A stretch of 64,000 nt of DNA from Suillus spraguei (taxonomy: Eukaryota; Basidiomycota; Agaricomycetes; Boletales; Suillaceae), in NCBI GenBank assembly GCA_016800925.1, contig JABCPU010000011.1, positions 124,001-188,000 of the forward strand, given 5' to 3'. The notes under the pieces are model-generated. The model worked only from the letters and a program-made list of their open reading frames with translations, was not told the origin of the DNA and made no database searches. Made by a program: the position numbers and the translations under genes. Below, piece by piece: positions 21,146-32,916 of this stretch (position 1 is its first letter; every line of letters starts with the position of its first letter).

Positions 21146-22110
21146 TTACGTCTGTACAACATGCGCAGGACGCAATAGACGGCAGCCGCAATTCAGGAAA
21201 GGCTGTCTGCATGGAACAACCCACCCCGCTACTGAAATTCCACTCGAGGTCAAATTAAACGAGTAGGCGACCAATTTGTCCGGGTAAGAGGTACAAATTT
21301 GAGAGGAGGGAGAATCCCAGCGAGGGTGATCTAGGCTCACGAGGCGAGATAGCCAGGACAAGTCTCCGCAGCTTGGCAAGATAAGAGTTGGTTTTCGCAG
21401 GTGTGTGAGCCCACAGAGCACAAGCTCACTGACTCGAGGACACAATGCATATGGCCCGATAAATTCGACGGCTTCCGATTGTGGTGAATGCCTGGCAAGA
21501 CCAGATAACAATGAAGGCATGATGTTGAACCAAAAACTTCCTGTCGGCGGAACCAGCAACGCATAAATGAGATTTAGGACCCATGAGGTAACGCATACAC
21601 AGATGGAGAACATGGGGATATCCTTTGCGATATAGTGTTCGAACGTTGATAGACGGAATCCACGTCTATGCCTCTGAAATATCGCTCGAAGACCGACTAA
21701 TCTGCTGCAGTTACATGTCTCTGTATGAACTAACAGTAACACGATGATAGGAGTTAGCATGATGGGTTAGAATTGCGGCATATATGTAGTACATACAAGC
21801 TTCCGATTACCAGTCATAGTCCATAAATCTCGTAGAAGACAAGCGAAAAGCGGTTCCAAATTATCCAGCTTGACCCATAACGCATCCAAAGCTATGTCTT
21901 TGGAGGAAAGGCAGATCCGAGAGAGCGGCGAGAGAACGTCGCATAACTCGTTGAAAGGAGCAATCCCCAAATTTTACTAAAGAATCATCGGTGCCGTGGA
22001 CATGGATGTTGATGAAAATGAGTTTTACGATGTCTGGAATGAGCAGACAAGCATGCATGAAGTATTCGCTCGTGCGATATTGTGAGTAGCTAGAAAGATA
22101 ACCACACGGA
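21146..22110 (-). pseudogene. F-box/LRR-like relic
   Basis: On the minus strand, pieces resemble the F-box proteins common in mushrooms: LLIPDIVKLIF near 22050, then SRICLSSKDIALDALWVKL and LEPLFACL (21970-21850), DLWTMTGNRKL, and later LRR-like text such as RVSELVLCGLTHL and DLSWLSRLVSL (21450-21330). The pieces lie in different frames with stops between them and no convincing splice sites. It is either decayed or has an exon structure I cannot resolve. The family call rests on the F-box spacing and the ALDALW motif. Confidence 0.4.
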
Positions 22111-22723
22111 AGTGCAGTCAACTTGAAGGTCTGTTGAACAGCTGCATGTCATAGACATGCTCAAGTTGCACTGCAATACTTCGCCTTTATGATGAGCGAT
22201 TACGAAGTTTGCATGTCAAGGTTATTCAGCACGATTACATCGAGATATCGATGGACAACGGAGCTTGCCTCGAGCTTGGATCATTATCATGGTAAAGATT
22301 CGGATTCACAGCCTAGGTCTTGGGCCAACGCCGCACAAGCTCAAAATTGGAGGGAAAGGAAATGGATATCCTTTACATAATAGCTGTAAGCCCGTTGGCT
22401 TACCTGAGTTCCCATACTGTCTGCGGTAATCAAGCATGAGCTTTCACTGCCTTATGGCGTAACTGTTAAGGGACGACAGTCTTAACTACTTACAATAGCC
22501 TCCCGTACTTTCAGAGTATGTAGCGCCCACGTTCGAAACGTATCGTTCCAGCACGACGCAGTGATTCCGCACACCACTGAACTCACTGTCCGCTGAGCAA
22601 CAACTACGCGTAAATGACCATAACGACGCAACGTGAGCGATGTTTCAAATTCTAGCCTCAGGAACTGGGTGAGAAAGAAGAAACATCGCTTACATTCCAA
22701 AGCACGGTACTTCACTGCAAATA
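22111..22723. other. Intergenic region without recognised gene
   Basis: No protein-like ORF or RNA gene seen. The part next to 22724 is probably the 3' untranslated region of the CTK3-like gene. Confidence 0.45.
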
Positions 22724-23911
22724 TTACGACAGATCTATATCCATCTCTTGTTCTCCTTCGTCTTCGTCATTTGTAAATCCCTTCCGTTTCAAATGCGGAT
22801 GACAAAGCTCCCTCTCTTCTGCAGTCGCTTCAACATCATCCTCATTCCAATCACTCGTTGCGTCCCATTCATTCTCAAATTCTATATCCAGCGCTAGCTC
22901 TGCGTTTTCTGTGTCGCTCAGCGGCAAGAAACTCGCAAGCGTGAACGTTGAATAAGATGGGACCGCAGGACCAGTGTGAGGCTGCGCCTGAACCCACCGT
23001 CGTTCTCGAAGGCGTTTATGTCGCTCTCGGTCCTCTTCGATACGCTTAAATATTTCTCCACGAGAGAGATGAGGCTCAGATTTTGCTGCTGAAGGTGCCG
23101 CAGTTGCCGAGATCGTATCTTGTGCTGAGTCTCTAGAAGAGAGCAGCGAAAAGACTTCGTCAACTTTTTGTGGCTCTATTATTCGTTTTGTGCGCCAGTT
23201 TTCTAGGATCTGTGAGATGGTAAATTAAGCAAAAGCTGAAGCAGGGACTAGAATGGACGCGCCTGTTTGGTACTTGGTAGATTAGGTAGCCCTTGCCTGC
23301 CCACAGGCACAACGCATTCCACAATCTGTGTCAGATCTCGCGAGACGTAGTCGACATACAACGCGTTGTTGACTTGTTTGCTTCTAATATAGTGGCGTCA
23401 TTTAGGATCGTGTTATCAAGTAGGATAAAACTCACGATGAAGATGACTGTTCTGGGAGTTGATGTGCCTTTGCTAGTAGCGACGTTTCGCAAAGGGAGTC
23501 AAGAAAGTAAAGAATATTTATGCGGTGATTGATGGAGCCCTGCACTTGGTGTCAAATATTATCTCATAACAAAGAGACAAAGAGGCACGTTGCAACGGCG
23601 AGGAGATGGTATCAAGAATTACACACTCACCTTCTGACACTCCTCGATAATGCACTCCCACAGATCCTCCCCGCATCTCGAAAAATACTTCAACGCAAAC
23701 CCAACGACTTTTTGTATTGATTGTTGTGAGCTGCTCACCACGAGCGATGCAAGTCCGAATCGCATGTATTGAATTGAACGTCAAGTAGACGTGAGTTGTG
23801 GTAGTGAGATGTACATGAGCGGTGAACGGAGGGAGAGAATCAGACGACTCACGCGTTCAGTTTGCGAATGAGTCCGAGGAACTGCATTCTCACTTCGAAT
23901 GGGTCATGCAT
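22724..23911 (-). CDS. CTK3: CTD kinase subunit gamma (CTK3)
   Basis: Third subunit of the CTDK-I kinase that phosphorylates the RNA polymerase II C-terminal domain. Exons 23911-23853, 23730-23631, 23539-23436, 23383-23263, 23209-22724: 289 aa, phases consistent. The N-terminal CID-like domain is clear: HDPFEVRMQFLGLIRKLNA, SQQSIQKVVGFALKY, EDLWECIIEECQKG, INHRINILYFLDSLCE, NNALYVDYVSRDLTQIV. Later GLPNLPSTKQ, ILENWRTKRII and a charged helix (SRGEIFKRIEEDRERHKRLR). An acidic tail with DEDEGEQEMDIDLS ends the protein. Intron 4 (23262-23210) starts with GC (CAG then GCGCGT), so it is a GC-AG intron; no GT donor keeps the frame. The start at 23911 was chosen because the ATG at 23907 is out of frame with the domain. 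Confidence 0.88.
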
Positions 23912-24121
23912 GGTTGCAGCGTTAAACGTTGACAACGTAGAAATATTCACCAAATACGACACGCGCTGGTGTTGTTATTATTGTCGGATGCTCCTGCAGA
24001 GGTATGGCTAACGCTAAAATTGGATTCATTGTTTGTCTGGCACGTTATTATGTATGAATGTCAAGCGCAACGCGGCAAATCCCGTTCGAATTCTGTACGA
24101 CAAGCTTACTAGTGAAGGCAA

Positions 24122-25602
24122 CTACAGTTCACTTTCCTTGAATGGTCCAGTTGACAATTTATAATGTGCCATCCTCGCTGCATCATCCTGGGACCCTGTC
24201 CGGATTTTTTCATCTCTCACCCTACATGCATCGATGCCTTCGACAACCCGAGCCTCCCCTTGCTGTCTAGCCCCCCTCACGAGCTCAGATGTACGCGGTA
24301 GCCGAAGATCCTGGTAATCTATAAAGACTTGTGACAACAACTCTGTTGAAGGCTGGCCAGCAGAAGGGTTGTATTTCTTCAAAAGCCGCATAATATGGTA
24401 AATGTCTTCGAACGCTTGATTAGCACCCTGTCCCAGATGCTATGTACAATGATATCCATCAGCACCATGGAGCGCGATGATAAAACTACATACCGGACTC
24501 GTGGGGTGAGCTGCATCGCCCAGAAGAACGATCCTTCCATTGAACCACGACTTGAGCTCTGGTCGGTCATAGAGACCATACTGCCAGCAAGCCATTCAAT
24601 CAGGGAACTGCAAGGTTTGTCGCGAGAGTAAACCGACCTTTACGATATTTTGGCCGGTCTTTACCAAATCTCCAGCCCCGAACCCCCATTCAGAGAGGGG
24701 TCCTCTTCGAATTTCATTCTGTTGTTCTACGTGTTGTGCTTTCCAATCCTCCTTGATCTCAGCTTCCCGAGTAGTGATCCTGAATCCCAGGATAATCAGA
24801 CCCATAAACAGTAATTGGAATCACACTTACGCCCATGAATGCTTATCTTCCGCAACAGGGTATGAAACCATATGACGACCATTCCCGTAATTATTCACAA
24901 ACTTTCCCTGAAGAACAGGTGGTGTTGGAGATAACCCACCGAACTGCACTTTCATATCAACCTGTGTCTCAGGACCGTCACCAAAACGAGCGTACCTGCA
25001 CCAATCCAGTGAAGTTTGCCTTCTCTTTCCCGAAGAGTGCAATTCGGGTATTGCTATGCAGCCCATCGCAGCCTACGACAAAGCTCGCCGTGTCCTTGAT
25101 TCCATTCGCGAACGTGACTTCTACCGCATTCTCGCTTTGCTCGAACTCAGTTGCCTGGTGACCCCACTTGATCTCGATACCGTGCTTCTCGGCCGTATCG
25201 ATCAAAAGCCGTTGAAAGTCTGTACGCCGGACTCCAATTAAGGGGAAACCAAAGGGTTCTCTCATTGTATCTGGTGAAACGTCATTGTCGACGAGAATGT
25301 CCTCCTTTCCATCCAAGGAGGAACAGTGAATCATCCTATCTGGAGAATGACCGGGGATTTGTTCAACAAGGCCGGGGATAAGTGATAGGACGCGGAGACC
25401 GTTGGGCTGCAGCCTATATACGTTGTTCAGTACGACAATCATGAAGAAGAGGCATGCCTACTCACATCAAGCTAAGTCCACCCTCTCCTGGACTCGGGAG
25501 TCTTTCGTACAGGATGGGATCATAGCCTTTGGTCTTCAAGAAGATCGCAAGAACGGGACCAGCGATGCCAGCACCCACTACTATAACTTTGGTTCTTGTC
25601 AT
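24122..25602 (-). CDS. FAD-dependent monooxygenase (class A, salicylate hydroxylase-like)
   Basis: NAD(P)H- and FAD-dependent aromatic-ring hydroxylase type. Exons 25602-25466, 25413-24996, 24943-24831, 24779-24638, 24580-24494, 24439-24122: 404 aa, all GT-AG, phases consistent. The N-terminal Rossmann motif VIVVGAGIAGP is followed by GGLSLMLQPNGLRVL and RRTDFQRLL. FAD/NADPH motif VVGCDGLHS lies mid-protein and the second FAD motif GDAAHPTSPHLGQGANQAFED near residue 285-305. In the intron at 24944-24995 an earlier AG would give a 34-nt intron; the 52-nt choice fits the GGLSPTP motif better. No signal peptide is visible. Substrate unknown; family members act on phenolics or in secondary metabolism, but no cluster is visible here. 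Confidence 0.88.
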
Positions 25603-26240
25603 CTGCAAGTGTGTAGTTAGGAATGAACTATGTAGTTTTCTCGCATACGGACTGGAGTGAGATTCAGAAGAGGCCCCTAGGCTTAAGAACGGCCTGCCCT
25701 GGCTTATATAACCATGGATAAGTCGAGTGGCGTAGTTGCCCCCATCTCGTCATTAATCTGTGCAATCAGTATCCCGCAGAAGTCGGCAGACCCGGTAAGT
25801 CACAGTTGTCACATGGCATGATGGTCATGCAGTACAATTTAGAATTCAATGTAAGTGAATGATTTAAGCATTTTTCTGGTATGCAGGACCTCTCTTCCAG
25901 AGACTCGTTAATACGAGATGATATATATATATCAAGAATTAAAGTAGCTAGAAATACGAGTTTTGTGAAATTACCAACTCTTGTGCCGATTGCGCCGGGA
26001 GGGATAGTAGTAGTAGTGGTGCCGACAACACCTGCGCCCCGCAAAGGTATTGGGAAAAGGTCATATACCCCGTATAAAACTCTACTCGGTGTATTGTTCG
26101 GCCCGCTGGCAGGGAGTAAGATCGGTGATTGTTCTTATCTATGTACTTTTATAGTCTCTTGGTCCTGGAGCCTCATCAGTTCGGATAGTATAAAAGCCAT
26201 CATGACGCGTACATTTCGTTGATAACATGACGTGCTTGGA
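25603..26240. other. Intergenic region without recognised gene
   Basis: Upstream of the monooxygenase and downstream of the GH43 gene. TATATATATA occurs at 25921-25930. No protein-like ORF. Confidence 0.45.
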
Positions 26241-27341
26241 TCATGTGCTCACGATAGTCCCATTCCACGTCGTCGTTGCCGTGTACATATAACGAATCAA
26301 CGGGTTTGTGTTTACAGTTGCATGGAACACCATGAACCCACCATCAAGGCGTGGTGTCGCACCCCCAGGCGCCGTGAGGCCATCGTCACCAGTTACAAGT
26401 AACGGCGAAGAAGCCTTGGTGTATGGCCCGGAAATGGACGGCGCAGTTGCGTATGAAATGTCATAGAGATCGGTATTGTAGCAATTCGAGGAGAAGAAGA
26501 GCACATAGCTATGATGTCTGTGATTAGTCCCGGATCCAAGTACACATTCAAGTTACATTGACTTACGTTCCGTTATGCAAGATAAGCGCTGGAGCCTCGA
26601 TAAGGGGTCCATCGAATTGCCCCCTATTCAAAATTTGGACCGGTTCCCCAGTGGGCGTGACACCATCTACCTCCATTTCCTGGAGCATGATGGGAGTAGA
26701 ATATTCTCCGTTAGCATTCCCGCAAGGTCCACCTCCTCCAAGACTGCTCCCATCCACCTTGTACACTATGTAGCGTGTGCCGTTGGTATCTTGGAACCCC
26801 GCGGGGTCAATTGCACCACCGCCTGAAGTTTGACAGGCAATGGGCTGCGACTCAGGAGTGTACGGTCCGACAGGGGAGATAGAAGTAGCGGCTGCTACGC
26901 AATGAGTACTTTGTGAAGTTGACCATGCGGCGTAATCTGCAAACCATACCCAAGTCCAGTATGTATCATCTAAGGTATGGGATCGAGACCTACACATTAC
27001 AAAAGTTCCATCTCCTCTGTCAATAACATCAGGTGCCCAAGTACTGTTTGCGGTTGCCCAAGACCCTACATTCGGGAGTGCATCAACACCAGACTGCAAA
27101 TCCCAAGTCACACCACCATCAGGTGACGTTGCAACCTGAATGTTGATATTGCTGGAGCTAGTTGCAAATGCATAAGTACCCTCACTGGTCACAAGTATGG
27201 CAGGATCAGGGAATCACTGGTCACAAGTATGGCAGGATCAGGGAAGTTGGCAGAAATAACAGGGCCATTGACTGTGGCCCAAGTCAGACGGAGGGCGGCC
27301 AGAGAAGTTAGGGCGAAGAAGGCCCTACTGAAGCTTGGCAT
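26241..27341 (-). pseudogene. GH43 glycoside hydrolase broken by 32-bp duplication
   Basis: Secreted glycosidase of family GH43 (arabinan/xylan-type side-chain or endo hydrolases). ATG at 27341 gives a signal peptide (FFALTSLAALRLTWA), then NGPVISANFPDPAIL with the catalytic-base Asp context. A 32-bp sequence is then repeated perfectly (27245-27214 and 27213-27182), shifting the frame to a TGA at 27191-27189. Beyond it the gene is intact in the expected frame: STWAPDVIDRGDGTFVMC (pKa-modulating Asp region), GAIDPAGFQDTNGTRYIVYK, GQFDGPLIEAPALI (acid Glu region), a GT-AG intron 26566-26509 and YVLFFSSNCYNT to the stop at 26241. Removing one repeat would restore a single frame. Either a recent inactivating mutation or an assembly artefact. 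Confidence 0.85.
27182..27245 (-). repeat. Perfect 32-bp tandem duplication in GH43
   Basis: Two identical 32-bp units (27182-27213 and 27214-27245) directly abut. Since 32 is not a multiple of three, the GH43 frame is destroyed. Confidence 0.97.
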
Positions 27342-28163
27342 TATTGAGGGAGCAGGGGAAAGCTATTCTACGGAAGTCTGGTCACACCTATGGTACAGGC
27401 CTTAATATAAAGAGGACTTACAATGACTCCACAGCATCGGGCAGTGCATCTGATATCATTGGAGTGGAATTGCATCAAGTAGTGTAAGATCGTTGGGAAG
27501 AATATACCTTCGGCGATCACTTGTCCTGTGTCAATTGTTCGGTCCCAAGGCGAATCCAGTGCTTGTTCACCGGAACAGAAAGGACTCGGTCTTATCATGA
27601 TCGCCGAGGACACGGCTGTTGTTTAATGTCCATGATATGACGAATATCAGGACTCCAGCGATACTGCAGTTGAATGGTTTCAGGATAACAGAATCTACTA
27701 GCGAGAACTATTATTATATTCCATGCTGACCTGTGTAGGAAAGAAAAGTAAACCCAATGACCGTATGACCAGATATCTGCTGAAAGCACCGGCTGAGAAC
27801 GCACTGTTTGTACCAAGCAGTTCTCACACTGCATACTTAACCCCGTATTGGATAGAATCCACAACACATCTGAGTGCTTCGAGGACGAGCCACCACCAGT
27901 ATGCAGGAACCTGAACGACATGTATTGAATGGGTCGCGCCAGCTTGGTCGTGATCTCTCCATGTCATTACTAAACATCGATTACTAAGTGCACATCTCGC
28001 CATGAGCAAGGTGGCAGAGAGAACTAGCCAAACAAATACCAATTGTCATTTTCGTCGGGCTGGTCCTCCTCACTTTCGATAGTCTCGCCCATACTTCATA
28101 AATGCGGTCCCACTTGGACAGCGCATTACAGTGATTTTATGTTGCAGTATAGCTACGTGCGAA
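27342..28163. other. Intergenic region without recognised gene
   Basis: Between GH43 (start 27341, minus) and the 3' end of UTP6. Short ORFs on both strands have no family features. Confidence 0.45.
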
Positions 28164-29716
28164 CTAGATAGCTTCCTTGGAAGGTGATGTTAGTCGGATG
28201 TATGCAGCCTGCAACAAGGATGGTACGTTCGGCTGTCGGGCAAGTTTTCGGAGAGAAGCTGTAAGATATGTGCGCTAGTTTTGCCGGCTAAGCTGAAATA
28301 CACGAGAGCTGCATAACATTAGACTCACTAAATTTGGATCCAGTGTGGATAACTTGCACCACTGCTCTATAAATTCAACATAGACATCAGCCATGCCGGC
28401 GGCTTTCGTGCTCCCGGCGCCAACAGCCACGGAGAAAGACTCATTTGCGGCTTGAAGGGCATCGACGAATTCTTCACTTTCGGCAATGACAGAATCATCA
28501 CTATTTTCCTGAGATATAAGTTCTCGAAGTTTTCTTGTCGCCAGCATTTTCACTGCATGAGGGTCGCCCTGTAGTGTGTCCTTAAGAACACAATATAGAT
28601 GATCGAGAAGGGCTGTGCGAAGGCGCTCTTGGGTGGGATACGAACGAATTAAGACCTCGAGAGCTGAAAATAAATTTATACTAGGCAGAGCTGTGGTCCA
28701 ATTCAATTTGAATCCTTATACATTGCACAACAAACTGACCTTTTGCAGCGTTCAAAATCACGGACTTGACGATAGCACCGTCCATAATGGCTTGTCGTGC
28801 CCTCTCGCCTTCGTCACCTCCTTTTTTAGCCGTTATCTCTTCTGGGGTTAGTGCTTCCTCGGTAGTCTCTACCTCAGCAATAGGGTGATCTTCCTCATGA
28901 ATTCCCAGTACAGTCCACCTCCGTCTCATCCCTTCGACGAAACCTATTTCCATTCGCACATACTCTCTCCACATATCGACGCTGTCTGCGTTGAGCCGAA
29001 GACCACGCTGAAGGAGGGCGCGTGCCGCGGAAGGGGACATGTGGTTAAGTTCGTGAGAGGCGGCAATGATATATAATGCAGGGGTTCTTGGATGGAGCTG
29101 GAGGGCCCTATGTGCATGGTTAAAAACAGACTAACCAAATCTTGAACTGGACACGCCTAGCTGTTATGCGCCCAACTAGTGAACGAGCCCCCTCACGTTT
29201 TGCGACTTGAATATATTGTATCCACAATCCTACATCCGACTTGAATTTCTTGAGTGCACGTTCAAATATCTGGAATTGTCTGCGAACAAGAGCGTAATCT
29301 GATATTGACGGCGCAGTTTTTTCCAGTTCTGAGGGTATACCATAGAACAGTTAGTGAGTCAGAAGCCTTGAAATGTGGACATGCTTAGTACATACTCAGT
29401 CGCTCCACACGTTTCCGCCTCAGCTGCTCCAGATTCATCTCATACGCCGCGTATCGCAGGAAGTCACTCTTTTTAGGGATGCGGCGGACAAGTGCGGTTT
29501 CGAACTGTGTACGTTTTTTCACAATCTGCTTAACCTCGGACTAGAAGCAAGATTGGATAAGACTGGAGGAATACAGTATGAGGCCCACATACTTGGTTGA
29601 ACAAACTTTTTTGTACAAGATCCTTGAGCTCTGCGAGCATCTATGTTTCATTAGTCAAAATTTAAGCTTTTGAAGGGTTAATGAACCTGCTCCTGCTGAA
29701 ATTGTACCCTCTCCAT
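28164..29716 (-). CDS. UTP6: U3 snoRNP-associated protein UTP6
   Basis: Component of the small-subunit processome (UTP-B), nucleolar, for 18S rRNA maturation. Exons 29716-29687, 29640-29593, 29540-29396, 29328-29157, 29107-28740, 28690-28329 plus a terminal piece. The N-terminus MERVQFQQEQMLAELKDLV is diagnostic. RKRVERLKLEK, QFQIFERALKKFKSDVGLW and HPRTPALYIIAASHELNH, then SPSAARALLQRGLRLNADS and DMWREYVRMEIGFVEGMR show the HAT repeats. Intron 29156-29108 begins with GC (TAG then GCGTGT): a GC-AG intron. The 3' end is uncertain. Using AG at 28233 gives PNVPSLLQAAYIRL and a stop at 28164 (397 aa), but the nearer AG at 28259 would add the family-like SLRKLARQ in a frame off by one. Confidence 0.88.
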
Positions 29717-29974
29717 CCTTAAAGCTTGATGAGTGGACGGCGGTCTCTCGATATGAAGTTATCAGTGCAAGTTCAACGGTAAGAAGTACGTTCGATAATT
29801 TCATTCAAATAAATAAATTAGCTATTACCGTAAGTGGCTTATCAAAACAATATTATTTAACAACATCCTGGGATTACAATGCACGGACGCAATGTTGTGC
29901 TTCTCAAGCTTCGTTTGAAATCCTAGGTAACGGTACATCTTTCTTGCTGAACCTTTCATCCCAGCAATAGTTGA

Positions 29975-32382
29975 TTACCTTTTATTCCACACTCGCCCAG
30001 GAAGACTCCATACCCCTCCACGCCTCACAACCTCTGACATATATGCTGTCTCAACACCTGGAGAGGCTTCAACCCAAACACCATTTTCCCCGACTACACC
30101 ACTGATATGCCCTTCGCCCAACGTGACCCGTATTTCGACCAGTCCGTTCCTAGGCACAGGCCTCGGAGAGGTGAGCACGATCATCGGGGAAGGGCATGTT
30201 TCGGGACCATGCGGCTGTTGCATGGAATCAGCAGAAGTTGAAAGATCCATGCCAAGATCCATGTCCACGCTCCCACCCATGCTCATGCTCAGCCCTGGAA
30301 TGTCCATTTCCATTTCCATCTCCAAGTCACCCGGACCGAACAAGCTTGCACCACTGCTGGAGCCTGCGCTTGCAGGAGGGCCCATGCCAAGTCCGCTGTG
30401 TTGTGATGTAAACGGATCGGCCGGTTGAGACAATGCTGATAAAGCACTGGAGGGGAGATAGACATTCACCGGAATAGACTGAGGCGCGACCGTTCCTGCA
30501 AGGACCGAGGCGAGCAGAGTAGTTGATGCCATGTCTTCTGGTTGCATTCCTTGTTCTGTATTTGACGTTCGGTGGGTTGATTGTAACATCTGTGTTTCGG
30601 GCGACCACTGGAGTATTCTCAGTGATTCGTTGAGCCAGCATTGTTCTCTCACAACCTGGAAGAATGTGTTCTAAGCATGGCTTGACGGTGTGGTCGAGAT
30701 ACAACTTGCCTCCAATACTCGCAATGCCTGTTTTACGCTCCTCACTGGAACTCTCTGCAGGAGAAAGCCTGGTTCCACAGGTGCTAGAAGGCGAAGATGT
30801 AGGGGTGGATGGATGTCATTTGGTGATTTCTAGATTAATGATCAGTGTGTGTTTGTACCTGCACATGTTCCACAAACATAAGTTGCAGTGTAGTATTCTG
30901 CTGATGAATTTTTATTGATCTAGATCAGGTGCAAGTGTCATCACACGCACATGCTTATGACTTGAGAGAAAAGTGACCGACCAATAAGTCAACCCAACTT
31001 CTACCAGTTCCTCCGCTTCCATGTGTCTGCGAAGACGCCATACCAAATTCCCCAAAATTCATATTGCTCATGTTACCTAAACTTGACATTGAGCCAATGC
31101 TAGACATGCTCCCCATTGAGATCAGGTCGATGGGCCGAGATTCGACGATTCCTTGAATTACGCGCATACGGTGCTGGCACATTACCACCCCATTCTGTGG
31201 TAGCTTAGCAGTGAAGTCGAGCACCCATACCTGCGAGGGGGCAGTCAGAAGTGTGTGATCTCCAGGGACATCGCTCGAGCTCATCTTGGACTGTGCTACT
31301 TCAGCGCAAGGGACCAATCTCAACGTAGCGATGGTGGCATCATCTTCTATAGCATCGAACAACGATGTCTTCAGATGTGCTATAGGGATGTCAATGTTCC
31401 ACATTGACGATTGTTTGGATGGCGGAGAGCTGCGAAGGAGTTGAAGATATCCACGGGGTGAAAGCCAGACTAGGAATGATAGCGAAGGAGTAACAAGAAA
31501 GGGCAGAGGAAGGGCATGTTGTGTCAAGAATTTGTCGAGAGTTTGCGTCTGCGGTGAACTGCAAATATTACACATCAGGAATAAAACAAGGGCGAAAAAA
31601 GAACAAACGTACGCATCCTGCTTTCTAATGTGATCTGAGACTACAGTTGGCTCCATGAACCAACGAAGTCCTTTCTCGTTATCGGAGGCCGCGAGCCCGT
31701 CGAGCATCATAAGATATCGTAAGTGTTCTTGTATTGCACGGCTACAGCGTGCAGCTTCAACGGCGGGGTCCTCTTTTGAGTGTCCGGCGGCCGTATCTAT
31801 GCCAGCAGCGCGTCTCGCTGCATTGATCCAGCGAGTCACTTCCCGCGCGAGAAATGCATCTAGCTCTGGTGCTGCCGATGAATTCCCGTTACTGTTTGTA
31901 TTATTGGCGAATGACGTCTTGACAGCGACATGGTCATTAATATCAATATCAAGTACCAGTACTTTGCCTGCAAGGACAGTTGTCGATCCATCTACGAAAA
32001 CTTCCATGCCAAGATTGCGGCCCCATTCCGCAATCTTTGCAGGATGGGGAGGACTTGTGTCTGGATAAACTGCTCTGTTGTCTCCTCGCAGCAAAGACAA
32101 GAAGGAAGCAGAGGCAGCAGCCGACTGGTTGATCGAAGATGTCAAAACTGTGTGCTCCTTCATGAGAGCCACGAATTTAGTGGCGTTTTCGCTGAGGGGC
32201 AGGTCATTGAGCTGGCTCAGCGCATGATTTAGGCGATGAGTTGTATTGATGACTGCACCAAGTTGCGCAGTTACTGTGATATATTCAGTGCTGAGAGGAT
32301 GAGCAGACTCGATTGCTTGGACAGGCAACGCGGAGTGCACGAGCACATCGTGTACGGCGGTCAACAAAGATGGATGGGACAT
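29975..32382 (-). CDS. MED1: Mediator subunit 1 (MED1)
   Basis: Likely fungal Med1, middle module of the RNA polymerase II Mediator. Exons 32382-31613, 31558-30982, 30919-30878, 30829-30710, 30655-29975: 729 aa with consistent phases. Features: N-terminal helical region (STEYITVTAQLGAVINTTHR), then GMEVFVDGSTTVLAGKVLVLDIDIN, a central block with LRYLMMLDGL, and a C-terminal block HPPLHLRLLAPVEPGFLLQR, VKQALRVLE and VVREQCWLNESL. Met/Ser/Gly-rich low-complexity stretches lie near SMGSMSSIGSMSSLG and EMEMEMDIPG. The fourth intron (30709-30656) has the classic GC donor AG-GCAAGT. The family is inferred from the order of these blocks without a database search. Same strand as UTP6, 258 bp apart. 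Confidence 0.8.
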
Positions 32383-32916
32383 GCAGCTTCTCGAATTTGA
32401 ACCTCATCTGGTTAGAAGAGGAGAGCGGAAGTTACCGATCAACACGCTGGAAGTAAGCTTGAATTATCTTTTCAGAACTTTAGAACCCAGCGTTTTTCTC
32501 TCTCAAGGATGTACACGCACTAGTCAAGTAGAAGGAATACCTGTCTATCGCCTGCTTATAGCAGATATGCTCACGAACGACTACCATGCCATCATGGTAT
32601 GTGAATACTATCATGATGGAATATCAAATGGTGCTGGCACTTATCACAGTGTGACAGAGAAAGATCCATGCCTGCCACTTCTATGCAGTCGGCCTGGGGA
32701 ACTCTTTCCTTAAACCATACTTTGTAGGTGTCAGTTTACCTGCCCAACACGGGCTTCCTTGATCAACCCACGATTATAATGGAATATAGTTTTGAATGCG
32801 ACCCACTGCCAGTAAGGTGGTAACTGCATATCAAGCCACGATGTCGCTCCTGGGGTCTCTGGATGCCCACACTTATAACCTCGTAGTACAAGTGGTCTCA
32901 GTAGTGCGTCCAACCA
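32383..32916. promoter_or_regulatory. Divergent region between MED1 and MATH/BTB gene A
   Basis: Separates divergent starts at 32382 (-) and 32917 (+). No convincing gene. It likely contains both promoters; no motif singled out. Confidence 0.4.

Noticed and set aside
31655..32232. Plus-strand ORFs opposite MED1
   Set aside because: Antisense to the MED1 first exon, whose reading frame is supported by five phased exons.
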